DNA of 64,000 bases from contig NZ_BQUN01000095.1 in assembly GCF_026008495.1 (NCBI RefSeq), forward strand, positions 84,583 through 148,582. Reading direction: 5' to 3'. A program made the translations under genes and the position numbers. Below the pieces are notes generated by a model. The model had not been told where the DNA came from. It saw nothing but the letters and a program-made list of their open reading frames with translations, and ran no database searches. The stretch's first letter is position 1, and each line of letters opens with the position of its first letter. This DNA comes from Streptomyces sp. A012304. GTDB taxonomy: Bacteria > Actinomycetota > Actinomycetes > Streptomycetales > Streptomycetaceae. Positions 1 through 9,403 of this stretch are shown one piece after another.

Positions 1-1
1 G

Positions 2-1975
2 GTCTTCGGCAACCTCGGCCCCGACTCCGGCAGCGGCGTCGCCTTCACCCGCGACCCGGCCACCGGCGCCCGAGGCGTGTACGGGGACTACCTGTCCAAC
101 GCGCAGGGTGAGGATGTCGTCGCCGGCATCCGCAACACCGTGCCGCTGGACGAACTGGGCCGCGTCAACCCCGAGGCGTTCGCCCAACTCCGCGACCACA
201 TGCGGACGTTGGAGGCCCACTACCGGGATCTGTGTGACATCGAGTTCACCATCGAGCGGGGCCGGCTGTGGATGCTGCAGACCCGGGTGGGCAAGCGCAC
301 CGCCGAGGCCGCGTTCGCCATCGCCGCCGAGCTGGCCGACGAGGGACTCATTACCTCCGACGAGGGTCTGGCGCGCGTCAGTGGCGACGGTCTCGCCCGT
401 CTGATGTTCCCCCGCTTCGACACCTCTGCCGTCGGTGAGGCGCTCGCGCACGGCATCCCGGCTTCCCCGGGTGCCGCCGTCGGTGCGGCGGTGTTCGACT
501 CCGCCGAGGCGGTACGGCGTGCCGCCGCCGGGGAGAAGGTCGTCCTCGTACGGCAGGAGACCACCCCCGACGACCTGCCCGGCATGGTCGCCGCCCAGGC
601 CGTGCTGACCAGCCGGGGCGGCAAGACCAGCCACGCGGCGGTGGTCGCCCGCGGCATGGGCAAGGTGTGCGTCTGCGGTGCCGAGGAAATCACCGTGGAC
701 CTGCCGGGCCGCCGCTTCACCGTCGGCGGCACCACCGTCGAGGAGGGCACGGTCATCTCCGTCGACGGCTCCGACGGTGCCGTCTACGCCGGCGCGGCTC
801 CGCTGGTCGACTCCGCGGTGATGCGGTACTTCGAGACCGGCGCGCCGGGTGAGCGGTCGGCCAGGCTGGTCGGCGCTGTCGTCGGCGCCATGCAACACGC
901 CGACGGCGTACGGCGGTTGGGCGTGCGGGCGAACGCCGACACTCCCGAGGACGCGGCCCGCGCCCGCCGGTTCGGAGCGGAGGGCATCGGGTTGTGCCGC
1001 ACCGAGCACATGTTTCTCGGCGATCGCCGGCAGCTGGTCGAGGCGATGATCCTGTCCCGTACCGACGCTGAGCGCGAGCGGGCGCTGGACGCGTTGCTGC
1101 CGCTGCAACGGCGGGACTTCATCGGGATCCTGGAGGCGATGGACGGCCTGCCGGTCACCATCCGCCTCCTTGACCCGCCGCTGCACGAGTTCCTGCCCGA
1201 CCGCACCGAACTCGCCGTCCGCCTCGCGGCCGCCGAGGCCCACGGCACCCCGCCCAGCGCGCACGACGCCGAGCTGCTGGACGCCGTGAACCGCATGCAC
1301 GAGGAGAACCCGATGCTCGGCCTGCGCGGCGTACGCCTGGGCCTGGTGGCGCCGGGCCTGGTCGCCATGCAGGTACGGGCCATCGCCGAGGCAGTCGTCG
1401 AACGCAAGCGCGCGGGCGGCGACCCGCGGGCCGAGATCATGGTGCCGCTGATCGACACGGTCAAGGAACTGCGACTCGTGCGCGAGGAGGTGGAGCAGGT
1501 CCTGGCCGACGTCTCCAAGGAGTCCGGCGTTCCCGTCGAGTGCCCGGTCGGCACGATGATCGAGCTGCCCAGGGCCGCGCTCACCGCGGGCCGGATCGCC
1601 GAGGAGGCGCAGTTCTTCTCCTTCGGCACCAACGACCTGACGCAGACCACCTGGGGCTTCTCCCGCGACGACGTCGAGGCGGCGTTCTTCTCCGCCTACC
1701 TCGACAAGGGCATCTTCACGGTCTCCCCCTTCGAGACCATCGACCGCGAGGGCGTCGGCCGACTGGTCGAGATCGCGGTCGCCGAGGGCCGTGCGGCCCG
1801 GCCCGGGCTGAAGATCGGTGTCTGCGGCGAGCACGGCGGAGACCCCGATTCCGTGCACTTCTTCCACGGCGTCGGACTTGACTACGTCTCCTGCTCACCG
1901 TTCCGTGTCCCGGTCGCCCGCCTGGAGGCCGGACGGGCCGCACTGCCCGAGACGAAGACCAGCGACAGCCGGTGA
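2..1975 (+). CDS. ppdK: Pyruvate, phosphate dikinase, 3' part
   Basis: PPDK interconverts pyruvate, ATP and Pi with PEP, AMP and PPi. The reading frame is open from base 2, in the family motif VFGNLGPDSGSGVAFTRDPATG, so the start and the rest of the ATP-grasp domain lie upstream of the window. The phosphohistidine swivel domain is visible (GGKTSHAAVVARGMG, with the catalytic His after TS). It is followed by the PEP/pyruvate TIM barrel, with GTMIELPRAALTAGRIA, FFSFGTNDLTQTTWG and the active-site Cys in GVCGEHGGDP. The C-terminus looks complete. The neighbours (adhE, pfl, PPK2) suggest a role in PPi/PEP energy metabolism under low oxygen; that is inference. Confidence 0.95.
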   Translation, partial: VFGNLGPDSGSGVAFTRDPATGARGVYGDYLSNAQGEDVVAGIRNTVPLDELGRVNPEAFAQLRDHMRTLEAHYRDLCDIEFTIERGRLWMLQTRVGKRTAEAAFAIAAELADEGLITSDEGLARVSGDGLARLMFPRFDTSAVGEALAHGIPASPGAAVGAAVFDSAEAVRRAAAGEKVVLVRQETTPDDLPGMVAAQAVLTSRGGKTSHAAVVARGMGKVCVCGAEEITVDLPGRRFTVGGTTVEEGTVISVDGSDGAVYAGAAPLVDSAVMRYFETGAPGERSARLVGAVVGAMQHADGVRRLGVRANADTPEDAARARRFGAEGIGLCRTEHMFLGDRRQLVEAMILSRTDAERERALDALLPLQRRDFIGILEAMDGLPVTIRLLDPPLHEFLPDRTELAVRLAAAEAHGTPPSAHDAELLDAVNRMHEENPMLGLRGVRLGLVAPGLVAMQVRAIAEAVVERKRAGGDPRAEIMVPLIDTVKELRLVREEVEQVLADVSKESGVPVECPVGTMIELPRAALTAGRIAEEAQFFSFGTNDLTQTTWGFSRDDVEAAFFSAYLDKGIFTVSPFETIDREGVGRLVEIAVAEGRAARPGLKIGVCGEHGGDPDSVHFFHGVGLDYVSCSPFRVPVARLEAGRAALPETKTSDSR

Positions 1976-2116
1976 CGCACGCCCGCGGGACCGGGGGTGA
2001 AAGACCCGGCCTCGGTCCTGCGGGCCGCCGACTGCACGTGACCCCGCGCACCCGGTTCGCCGACACCGGGACACTTCGATCCTTCGTCCGCCGAGGTGGT
2101 GCTTCGGACCCGGCCG

Positions 2117-2377
2117 TCAGTGCCCGTCGGTCGCGTCCGTCGGGCGACCGAGCCGTGTCCGGCCGTCCGGGGCCGCAGCGCGCGCGTGCTCCACCGCCTC
2201 GGCCACCAGACGGTCGGCCATGTTCCGGGTCCCGCCGTCGGGCGGGCCCAGCGGTGACGGGCCCAGGGGCACGTGCGGCGCGGGCCAGAAGAACGCGTGC
2301 ACCACCCGTAGCCCCGCCCCGCGCAACCGCGCCTCCCGAGCCGCTGCCTCCACCGCGGCGAGACTGAGAGGGCGGTT
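2117..2377 (-). pseudogene. Universal stress protein remnant
   Basis: In the minus frame this stretch reads AAREARLRGAGLRVVHAFFW, the typical first helix and second strand of a Streptomyces UspA domain. It then runs through RLVAEAVEHARAAAP and stops early. The N-terminal VVGVDGS strand and the nucleotide-binding second half (GSRGRGG) are missing, so this is a fragment of about 80 residues from a normal protein of 140-300. Nothing else is seen in the 541-nt gap between ppdK and the next gene apart from a degenerate palindrome at 2392-2406. Confidence 0.5.
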
Positions 2378-2516
2378 CGGCCCGGGAGCTCGGGACCGGT
2401 TGGCCCTGCCCCGTCAAGCCCGTGCGCGGGAGGCTGAAGAAGCATCGACGGGTCGGCTACCCGGGGCAGTCCAATCCGGTGGCCCGCGACAGGCACCAGC
2501 GGAGAAGGGAACTGCC

Positions 2517-3242
2517 GTGAAGACCGCCAAGGTCGGTGAGGTGATGACCGCAGAGGTCATCCAGGCGCACCGGGAAACACCGTTCAAGGACGTGGCACGG
2601 CTGCTGGCCCGGTACCGAATCAGCGGCCTTCCGGTGGTGGACGCCGACGACAAGGTTCTCGGCGTCATCTCCGAGACCGACCTGGTGCACCGGCAGGCGG
2701 CGAAGGCCGAACGGGACCGGGAAGGCCGCCTCCGGCTGCCGGCACTGCGCCGGAAGGCACGTGTCGCCGCTGCCAAGGCCCGCGCCATGACCGCCGGGCA
2801 ACTGATGTCGACACCCGCGATCACCGTGCACCCGGAACAACGCGTCGCGGACGCCGCACGGGTGATGGAGCGCGACCACATCGAACGGCTGCCCGTGGTG
2901 GACGAGGAGGACCGACTGATAGGCATCGCCACCCGCCGTGACCTGCTGCGGGTCTTCCTGCGCACGGACGAGGAGATCCGGCAGGAGATCATCGACGAGG
3001 TCCTCACCCGTGCCATGTGCCTGCCGCCCCGCACCGTCGTCGTCTCGGTCCACGACGGGACGGCCACGCTGGAGGGACGCCTGGAACGCCGCAGCGACAT
3101 CCCGGTGGCGGTCCGACTGACCTGGCGGGTGGACGGCGTGGTGGGCGTGATGAACAGCCTCACCTTCCGCGACGACGACACCCGCCCACCCGAGAAGCAC
3201 CCCTCCCGCCGGACCGCCCACCACTGGCTCCCCGAGCGGTGA
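2517..3242 (+). CDS. CBS-BON domain protein
   Basis: This predicted soluble protein of 241 residues has two CBS domains (about residues 5-60 and 95-150; GLPVVDADDKVLGVISETDL and RLPVVDEEDRLIGIATRRDL) and a C-terminal BON domain (about 165-220). CBS pairs usually sense adenosine nucleotides; the partner here is unknown. The GTG start at 2517 is chosen because GGAGAAGGG lies 7 nt upstream and the CBS domain begins at once; the longer open frame upstream has no domain. A second paralogue with the same layout is at 13433. Both sit among energy-stress genes, which fits AMP/ATP sensing, but that is inference. Confidence 0.88.
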   Translation: MKTAKVGEVMTAEVIQAHRETPFKDVARLLARYRISGLPVVDADDKVLGVISETDLVHRQAAKAERDREGRLRLPALRRKARVAAAKARAMTAGQLMSTPAITVHPEQRVADAARVMERDHIERLPVVDEEDRLIGIATRRDLLRVFLRTDEEIRQEIIDEVLTRAMCLPPRTVVVSVHDGTATLEGRLERRSDIPVAVRLTWRVDGVVGVMNSLTFRDDDTRPPEKHPSRRTAHHWLPER

Positions 3243-3280
3243 CCCCTCATCGTCAGGTCGCCGACCGGCCCCGACACCCC

Positions 3281-3314
3281 GGGACGCTCGGCCCCCGGTC
3301 GGGACCTTCGACGC
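3281..3314. promoter_or_regulatory. DevR/OsdR-like box upstream of adhE
   Basis: GGGACGCTCGGCCC at 3281-3294 is a GGGAC-N4-GGCCC palindrome. A half-preserved second copy (GGGACCTTCGACGC) starts exactly 20 bp later at 3301. The pair lies 158-191 nt upstream of the adhE start. The same 14-bp motif occurs in several other promoters of this island. Binding by a DevR/OsdR-type response regulator is inferred from the half-site spacing. Confidence 0.5.
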
Positions 3315-3471
3315 CTGGGTGGCGGCTCCCGGCTGCGGGACGGTGGTGGTGGGAGCGGTACCGATGATCCGCAAAGCCCCGTACCCCCGCTCGGGCCCCC
3401 GCGGTGCTGCTCCCCACACGGCACGCTGCCGGTCTTCCGGCCCCCGACCTCGACGATGGAGGCGCAACCCC

Positions 3472-6132
3472 ATGACCCGACAGGACGCCCGAACCCGCCC
3501 AGCCGCCCCGGGCGGCGAGCCGTCCGAGACCGTCATCGCCGTCGACCGGCTGGTCACGAACGGGCTCAAGGCGCTCGCCGACTACGAGGACCTGACGCAG
3601 GAGCAGGTCGACCACGTCGTCAAGAAGGCGTCGGTCGCCGCACTGGACCAGCACACGGCACTCGCACGGCTCGCGGTGGAGGAGACCGGCCGGGGTGTCT
3701 TCGAGGACAAGGCGGCCAAGAACATGTTCGCGTGCGAGCACGTCACGCACAGCATGGGCCGGATGAAGACCGTCGGCGTCATCGCCCGCGACGACATCGA
3801 GGACATGGTCGAGATAGCGGAACCGGTGGGTGTGGTCTGCGCGATCACGCCGGTCACCAATCCGACCTCGACCACGATCTTCAAGGCTTTGTTGGCGCTG
3901 AAGACCCGCAACCCGGTCGTGTTCGCCTTCCACCCCTCCGCCCAGCGGTGCAGTGCCGAGGCGGCCCGGATCGTGCGTGACGCGGCCGTCGCCGCAGGCG
4001 CGCCGGAGCAGTGCATCCAGTGGATCGAGACCCCGTCGGTCGAGGCGACCGGCACGCTCATGCGCCACCCGGGCGTCTCGCTGATCCTCGCCACCGGCGG
4101 CAACGCCATGGTCAAGGCCGCCTACTCGGCGGGCAAGCCCGCCCTGGGTGTGGGCGCCGGGAACGTCCCCGCCTACGTCCACCAGAGCGCCAAGCTGCGC
4201 CGCGCCGTCAACGACCTGGTGCTGTCGAAGTCGTTCGACAACGGCATGATCTGCGCCTCCGAACAGGCCGTCATCCTCGACAACGAGATCTACGACGAGG
4301 CGCTCGCCGAGTTCCGCACCCTGCACGCCCACCTGGCGACCCCCGAGGAGAAGCGGAAGCTGGAGGCGTACCTCTTCCCGGCGGACAAGTCCAACAGCGG
4401 CTGCGAGCCCAAGGTCAACGCGGCGGCCGTGGGACAGAGCCCGGCGTGGATCGCCGAGCAGGCCGGCTTCACCGTGCCCGCCGGCACCTCCCTCATCCTG
4501 GTCGAGGCCGAACGCGTCGGCCCGGACGAGCCGCTGACCCGCGAGAAGCTCTGCCCGGTGCTCGCCGTCCTGCGGGCCGGCTCCGAGCAGCAGGGCTTCG
4601 CCCTGGCCGCCGACATGGTCGCCTTCCACGGCCAGGGTCACAGCGCCGTCATCCACACCGAGGACCGAGAGCTGGCGGAGGCGTACGGCAAGCGCATCAA
4701 GACCGTACGGATCATCGTCAACGCGCCCTCCTCCCAGGGCGCCATCGGCGGCATCTACAACGGCCTCCTGCCGTCCCTCACCCTGGGCTGCGGCTCCTGG
4801 GGCAGCACATCGGTGTCCGACAACGTCTCCGCCGCCCAGCTCCTGAACGTCAAGCGGGTCGGCACGCGCCGCAACAACCTGCAGTGGTTCAAGGTCCCGC
4901 CGAAGATCTACTTCGAGCCGCAGGCCATCCGCTACCTGACCTCCATGCCGGACGTCCACCGCGTCACGATCGTGACCGACGCGGTCATGACCCGCCTCGG
5001 TTTCGTCGACCGCATCGACCGCGTGCTCCAACGCCGTCCCGAGCCCGTGACGCTGCAGATCATCGACAACGTCGAACCGGAACCCAGCATCGACTCCGTG
5101 CAGCGCGGTGCCCAGCTCATGCGGGACTTCCGCCCGGACACGATCATCGCGCTGGGCGGCGGCTCGCCCATGGACGCGGCGAAGGTGATGTGGCTGCTCT
5201 ACGAGCACCCGGACATCGACTTCGCCGACATGCGGCACAAGTTCTCCGACATCCGTAAGCGCGCCTTCCGCTTCCCCGTCCTGGGCGAGCTCGCCCGCCT
5301 GGTGTGCGTGCCCACCACCTCCGGCACCGGCGCCGAGGTCACCCCGTTCGCGGTCATCTCCGACCCGGCCACCGGCAAGAAGTACCCGCTCGCCGACTAC
5401 GCGCTCACCCCGAGCGTGGCCATCGTCGACCCCCTCCTCACCACCGCCCTGCCCCCGGCCCTGGCCGCCGACAGCGGCTTCGACGCCCTCACCCACGCCA
5501 TCGAGGCGTACGTCTCCGTCTACGCCAACGACTTCACCGACGGCCTCGCCCTGCACGCGATCCGGCTGGTCTTCGGCCACCTCGAAGCGGCGGTGAACGA
5601 CCGCGAGGACTCGGCTCAGGCCCGGGAGAAGATGCACAACGCCGGCACCATCGCGGGCATGGCCTTCGGCAACGCCTTCCTCGGCATCGTCCACGCCATG
5701 TCCCACACCCTCGGCGCCACCTTCCACATCGCCCACGGCCGCGCCAACGCCGTCCTGCTCCCCCACGTCATCCGCTACAACGGCACCGTCCCCACCAAGC
5801 TCACCGGCTGGCCCAAGTACGAGCACTACCGCGCCCCCGAACGCTTCCAGGACATCGCCCGCACCCTCGGCCTGCCCGCCGCCACCCCGCAGGCCGGCGT
5901 GGAGTCGCTCGCCTGGGCCGTCGAGCGACTGCGCGACGCCGTGGGCATCGAGCCGTCGTTCCAGTCCCTCGGCGTCGACGAGCGCGCCTTCCTCGACGCC
6001 CTGCCCCAGCAGGCCCTCAACGCCTACGAGGACCAGTGCGCCCCCGCCAACCCGCGGATGCCCATGCTCGACGACATGCAGGACCTCATGCGAGCGGCCT
6101 ACTACGGCCCGGACCGGACAGTCGGCGCATAG
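3472..6132 (+). CDS. adhE: Bifunctional acetaldehyde-CoA/alcohol dehydrogenase
   Basis: AdhE reduces acetyl-CoA to acetaldehyde and then ethanol, oxidising two NADH. The 886 residues match the family length. The N-terminal half is a CoA-acylating aldehyde dehydrogenase with the catalytic Cys near residue 261 (DNGMICASEQ). The C-terminal half is an iron-dependent alcohol dehydrogenase with GGGSPMDAAKVMW, VPTTSGTGAEVTPFAV and the metal-binding region HAMSHTLGATFHIAHG. The ATG at 3472 follows ATGGAGG and is preferred over an upstream open frame with no domain content. It converges on pflA with a 22-nt gap. With pflBA it would form a complete pyruvate-to-ethanol fermentation route, rarely expected in Streptomyces. 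Confidence 0.95.
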   Translation: MTRQDARTRPAAPGGEPSETVIAVDRLVTNGLKALADYEDLTQEQVDHVVKKASVAALDQHTALARLAVEETGRGVFEDKAAKNMFACEHVTHSMGRMKTVGVIARDDIEDMVEIAEPVGVVCAITPVTNPTSTTIFKALLALKTRNPVVFAFHPSAQRCSAEAARIVRDAAVAAGAPEQCIQWIETPSVEATGTLMRHPGVSLILATGGNAMVKAAYSAGKPALGVGAGNVPAYVHQSAKLRRAVNDLVLSKSFDNGMICASEQAVILDNEIYDEALAEFRTLHAHLATPEEKRKLEAYLFPADKSNSGCEPKVNAAAVGQSPAWIAEQAGFTVPAGTSLILVEAERVGPDEPLTREKLCPVLAVLRAGSEQQGFALAADMVAFHGQGHSAVIHTEDRELAEAYGKRIKTVRIIVNAPSSQGAIGGIYNGLLPSLTLGCGSWGSTSVSDNVSAAQLLNVKRVGTRRNNLQWFKVPPKIYFEPQAIRYLTSMPDVHRVTIVTDAVMTRLGFVDRIDRVLQRRPEPVTLQIIDNVEPEPSIDSVQRGAQLMRDFRPDTIIALGGGSPMDAAKVMWLLYEHPDIDFADMRHKFSDIRKRAFRFPVLGELARLVCVPTTSGTGAEVTPFAVISDPATGKKYPLADYALTPSVAIVDPLLTTALPPALAADSGFDALTHAIEAYVSVYANDFTDGLALHAIRLVFGHLEAAVNDREDSAQAREKMHNAGTIAGMAFGNAFLGIVHAMSHTLGATFHIAHGRANAVLLPHVIRYNGTVPTKLTGWPKYEHYRAPERFQDIARTLGLPAATPQAGVESLAWAVERLRDAVGIEPSFQSLGVDERAFLDALPQQALNAYEDQCAPANPRMPMLDDMQDLMRAAYYGPDRTVGA

Positions 6133-6154
6133 TCCAGAAGCTGCCGGCGCCTGT

Positions 6155-6901
6155 TCAGAGCGCCCGCAGGCCGTGCTCCCGGAACTGCTCGCGCACTCGC
6201 TCAGTCAGGTCCGGGTGCGGCGCGGGTGTGTCGCGCAGCGGGAAGGGGATCCCCAGCGCGTCGTACTTGTGGGCGCCGAGCTTGTGGAACGGCAGGACGT
6301 CCACCCGGTCGACGTTGCCCAGCCCGGCGAGGAAACCGCCGAGTCCGTCGATGGCCGCCGGGTTGTCGGTCCAGCCCGGCACGAGGACGTAGCGGATCCA
6401 CACCGGGACGCCGAGGCGGTTCAGGCGGGTGGCGAAGCCGAGGGTCGGGGCGAGGTCGCCGCCGGTCAGCTTCCGATAGGCCCGGATGTCGAAGGACTTG
6501 ATGTCCAGCAGGACCAGGTCGGTGTCGGCGAGGAGTTCGTCGGTGGCGCGGGCGCCGAGGAAGCCGGAGGTGTCGAGGGCCGTGTGCACGCCGAGTTCCT
6601 TGCAGCGGTGGAAGATCTCGGCCGTGAACGCGGGCTGCAGCAGGGCCTCGCCGCCGGTGAGGGTCACTCCCCCGCCCGCGGTGGTGATGAACGGCCGGTA
6701 CTTCTCGATCTCGGCCATCACCTCGTCGACTGTGGTCTGCTTACCGTCGCGCATGTGCCAGGTGTCAGGGTTGGCGCAGTACAGGCAGCGCAGCGGGCAA
6801 CCGGAGAGGAAGAGTACGAACCGGGTCCCGGGACCGTCCACTCCCGTGGACAGGTCCCAGGAGTGGATTCGGCCCGTCACCGGCTCAACGGTGGTGTTCA
6901 C
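6155..6901 (-). CDS. pflA: Pyruvate formate-lyase activating enzyme
   Basis: This radical-SAM enzyme installs the glycyl radical on PflB. The 248 residues carry the [4Fe-4S] motif CxxxCxxC as C35, C39 and C42 (GCPLRCLYC), then GGGVTLTGGEALLQ and the DTSGF strand. The GTG start overlaps the pflB stop in the tetranucleotide GTGA (6898-6901), so the two are translationally coupled in the order pflB-pflA. No second ferredoxin cluster insert is seen, which fits the pyruvate formate-lyase activase branch rather than glycerol dehydratase activases. Confidence 0.93.
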   Translation of the reverse strand: MNTTVEPVTGRIHSWDLSTGVDGPGTRFVLFLSGCPLRCLYCANPDTWHMRDGKQTTVDEVMAEIEKYRPFITTAGGGVTLTGGEALLQPAFTAEIFHRCKELGVHTALDTSGFLGARATDELLADTDLVLLDIKSFDIRAYRKLTGGDLAPTLGFATRLNRLGVPVWIRYVLVPGWTDNPAAIDGLGGFLAGLGNVDRVDVLPFHKLGAHKYDALGIPFPLRDTPAPHPDLTERVREQFREHGLRAL

Positions 6902-9159
6902 AGCGATCCGTGGAAGGTGCGACTGATCACGTCGAGCTGCTGCTCGCGGGTCAGGCGGACGAAGTTGACGGCGTATCCGGAGACCCGGACCGTCAGCTCC
7001 GGGTACTCCTCCGGGTGTTCCATGGCGTCTTCGAGCGTCGCGCGGTCAAGGACGTTGACGTTCATGTGGAATCCGCCGGAGGCCATGTAGGCGTCGAGGA
7101 TGCCGGCCAGGTGCGCGGCGCGCTCGTCCGGGTCGTGGCCCAGGCCCTCGGGCGTGATCGTCGTCGTGAGCGAGATGCCGTCGCGGGCCTGCTCGTACGG
7201 CAACTTGGCCACCGACAGCGCGGAGGCGGCCACCCCGTGGCGGTCCCGGCCGTTCATCGGGTTGGCGCCGGGCGCGAAGGGCTGTCCTGCGCGGCGGCCG
7301 TCGGGGGTGTTGCCGGTGTGCTTGCCGTACACCACGTTGGAGGTGATGGTCAGCACCGACTGCGTGTGCTCGGCATCCCGGTATGTGGGGTTGCGGCGCA
7401 CCTTGGCCATGAACGACTGGACCAGGTCGGCGGCGAGGGCGTCCGCGCGGTCGTCGTTGTTGCCGTACGCCGGGTACTCGCCCTCGATCTCGTAGTCGAC
7501 GGCCAGCCCGGTGGAGTCGCGGATCACCTTCACCCGGGCGTGCTTGACGGCCGAGAGGCTGTCCGCCGCCACGGAGAGCCCGGCGATGCCACACGCCATG
7601 AAACGGTGCACGGGGTAGTCGTGCAGGGCTATCTCGATGCGCTCGTAGGCGTACTTGTCGTGCATGTAGTGGATGACGTTGAGCGCGTTGACGTACGTGG
7701 CAGCCAGCCACTCCAGCATGCGGTCGTACGCCGCCGACAACTCCTCGTACTCCAGGTGCTCGCCCATCAGCGGTGGCATCGCGGGCGCCACCTGCTCGCC
7801 GGTCATCTCGTCCCGGCCTCCGTTGATCGCGTACAGCAGCGCCTTGGCCAGGTTGACCCGTGCCCCGAAGAACTGCATCTGCCGGCCCACCGCCATCGCC
7901 GAGACACAGCAGGCGATCGCCGTGTCGTCACCGGTACGCGGACGCATCAGGTCGTCGGACTCGTACTGGATCGCGCTGGTGTCGATGGAGACCTGGGCGC
8001 AGAACCGCTTGAAGCCCTCGGGCAGCCGCGGCGACCACAGGACGGTCAGGTTCGGCTCAGGGGCCGGGCCGAGGTTGTACAGGGTCTGCAGGAAGCGGAA
8101 GGACGTACGGGTGACCAGGGGGCGGCCGTCGGTGCCGATGCCGCCGATGGACTCCGTCACCCAGGTCGGGTCGCCGGAGAACAGGGCGTCGTACTCGGGG
8201 GTGCGCAGGAACCGTACGATCCGCAGCTTGATCACGAAGTCGTCGATCAGCTCCTGGGCGCGGGTCTCCGCGAGGGTGCCCTCGTCCAGGTCGCGCTGGA
8301 GGTAGACGTCCAGGAAGGTGGAGGTGCGGCCGAGCGACATGGCGGCGCCGTTCTGCTCCTTGACCGCCGCCAGGAAGCCGAGGTGGAGCCACTGCACGGC
8401 CTCGTGGGCGGTAGCGGCGGGACGGGAGACGTCGCAGCCGTACGAAGCCGCCATCTGCGTCAGCTCGCCCAATGCCCTTATCTGCTCGGCCAGTTCCTCG
8501 CGGTCGCGGATGACGTCGGGTGTGGAGGGATGCGCGTCCAGCCGGGCCCGCTCGGCCCGCTTGGCCTGGATCAGCCGGTCCGTGCCGTACAGCGCGACGC
8601 GCCGATAGTCGCCGATGATCCGGCCGCGGCCGTAGGCGTCCGGCAGGCCGGTGATGATGCCGACCTTGCGGGCGGGGCGCATCTCGGGGGTGTAGGCGTC
8701 GAAGACGCCGTCGTTGTGGGTCTTGCGGTAGGTGCTGAAGACACGGGTGACGAAGGGGTCGGCCTGGTAGCCGTACGCCTTCAGCCCGTTCTCGACCATC
8801 CGCAGCCCGCCGTTGGGCATGATCGCCCGCCTCAGCGGGGCGTCGGTCTGCAGACCGACGATCAGTTCGCGGTCGCGGTCGATGAAGCCCGGCCGGTGCG
8901 AGGTGATCGTGGACGGCAGGCCCGTGTCGACGTCGAGGATGCCCCGGCGCCGCTCCTCGGGGAACAGACGGGCGACCTTGCCCCAGACGGCGAGCGTGCG
9001 CTCGGTCGGCCCGGCCAGGAACGTGGAATCTCCTTCGTAGGGCGAGTAGTTGGCCTGGATGAAGTCGCGCACGTCGATCTGGTCCCGCCAGTGTGTACCG
9101 GCGAAGCCTCGCCATGCCTCGGTCGCCGCTCGTGCTCCAGCTGTCACCGTTGCCGTCAT
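6898..9159 (-). CDS. pflB: Formate C-acetyltransferase (pyruvate formate-lyase)
   Basis: PFL cleaves pyruvate and CoA to acetyl-CoA and formate by glycyl-radical chemistry; the radical is destroyed by oxygen. The 753-residue protein is close to E. coli PflB (about 760). The catalytic Cys pair is near residues 418-419 (IACCVSAM) and the glycyl-radical loop RVSGYAVNF lies near residue 728. The ATG at 9159 (MTATV) is chosen because the family N-terminus WRGFAGTHWRDQIDVRDFI follows at once; the open frame upstream is non-conserved. Co-location with pflA, adhE and a DevR-like box points to induction under oxygen limitation (inference). Confidence 0.95.
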   Translation of the reverse strand: MTATVTAGARAATEAWRGFAGTHWRDQIDVRDFIQANYSPYEGDSTFLAGPTERTLAVWGKVARLFPEERRRGILDVDTGLPSTITSHRPGFIDRDRELIVGLQTDAPLRRAIMPNGGLRMVENGLKAYGYQADPFVTRVFSTYRKTHNDGVFDAYTPEMRPARKVGIITGLPDAYGRGRIIGDYRRVALYGTDRLIQAKRAERARLDAHPSTPDVIRDREELAEQIRALGELTQMAASYGCDVSRPAATAHEAVQWLHLGFLAAVKEQNGAAMSLGRTSTFLDVYLQRDLDEGTLAETRAQELIDDFVIKLRIVRFLRTPEYDALFSGDPTWVTESIGGIGTDGRPLVTRTSFRFLQTLYNLGPAPEPNLTVLWSPRLPEGFKRFCAQVSIDTSAIQYESDDLMRPRTGDDTAIACCVSAMAVGRQMQFFGARVNLAKALLYAINGGRDEMTGEQVAPAMPPLMGEHLEYEELSAAYDRMLEWLAATYVNALNVIHYMHDKYAYERIEIALHDYPVHRFMACGIAGLSVAADSLSAVKHARVKVIRDSTGLAVDYEIEGEYPAYGNNDDRADALAADLVQSFMAKVRRNPTYRDAEHTQSVLTITSNVVYGKHTGNTPDGRRAGQPFAPGANPMNGRDRHGVAASALSVAKLPYEQARDGISLTTTITPEGLGHDPDERAAHLAGILDAYMASGGFHMNVNVLDRATLEDAMEHPEEYPELTVRVSGYAVNFVRLTREQQLDVISRTFHGSL

Positions 9160-9279
9160 CGCCGGTCTCTCCCTCACTCTGCCCGTGGAACTTCTTCGCC
9201 TTTGATGCTCGTCGTCGGCGACGCCCCCGGGGAGGGCCTCTCGGCGCACCTGGGGCGCGCCACCCGTCCCTCGCGTGCC

Positions 9280-9311
9280 GGGCCATAGGTCCCTGTCAGG
9301 CCCTGACAGGG
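9280..9311. promoter_or_regulatory. DevR/OsdR-like box and adjoining palindrome upstream of pflB
   Basis: GGGCCATAGGTCCC (9280-9293) fits GGGCC-N4-GTCCC. It overlaps a perfect inverted repeat of two 10-bp arms around one base at 9291-9311 (CCCTGTCAGG / CCTGACAGGG). The box is about 120 nt upstream of the pflB ATG. The second palindrome may be another operator or a transcript hairpin. Confidence 0.5.
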
Positions 9312-9403
9312 CGAACCCGGCATCGCCCGGCCGCTGACGCACATGCGACCGGGGCACCTCCGCTCGTCGGCGGAGGTGCCCCGGTGTGACGAGCGCGCGG
9401 TCC

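Noticed and set aside
2392..2406. GGGACCGGTTGGCCC as a full DevR-like box
   Set aside because: The spacer is five bases instead of four; listed only as a degenerate copy.
3253..5826. 857-residue minus-strand open frame opposite adhE
   Set aside because: Its composition is the Gly/Val/Asp/His-rich shadow of a GC-rich coding strand, with no domain. adhE on the other strand has intact motifs.
6910..9288. 792-residue plus-strand frame opposite pflB
   Set aside because: Antisense shadow of a certain gene; low-complexity valine/glycine/arginine content and no family features.
9311..9403. Extra small gene between pflB promoter and DoxX
   Set aside because: No ribosome site or coding pattern; short frames only.
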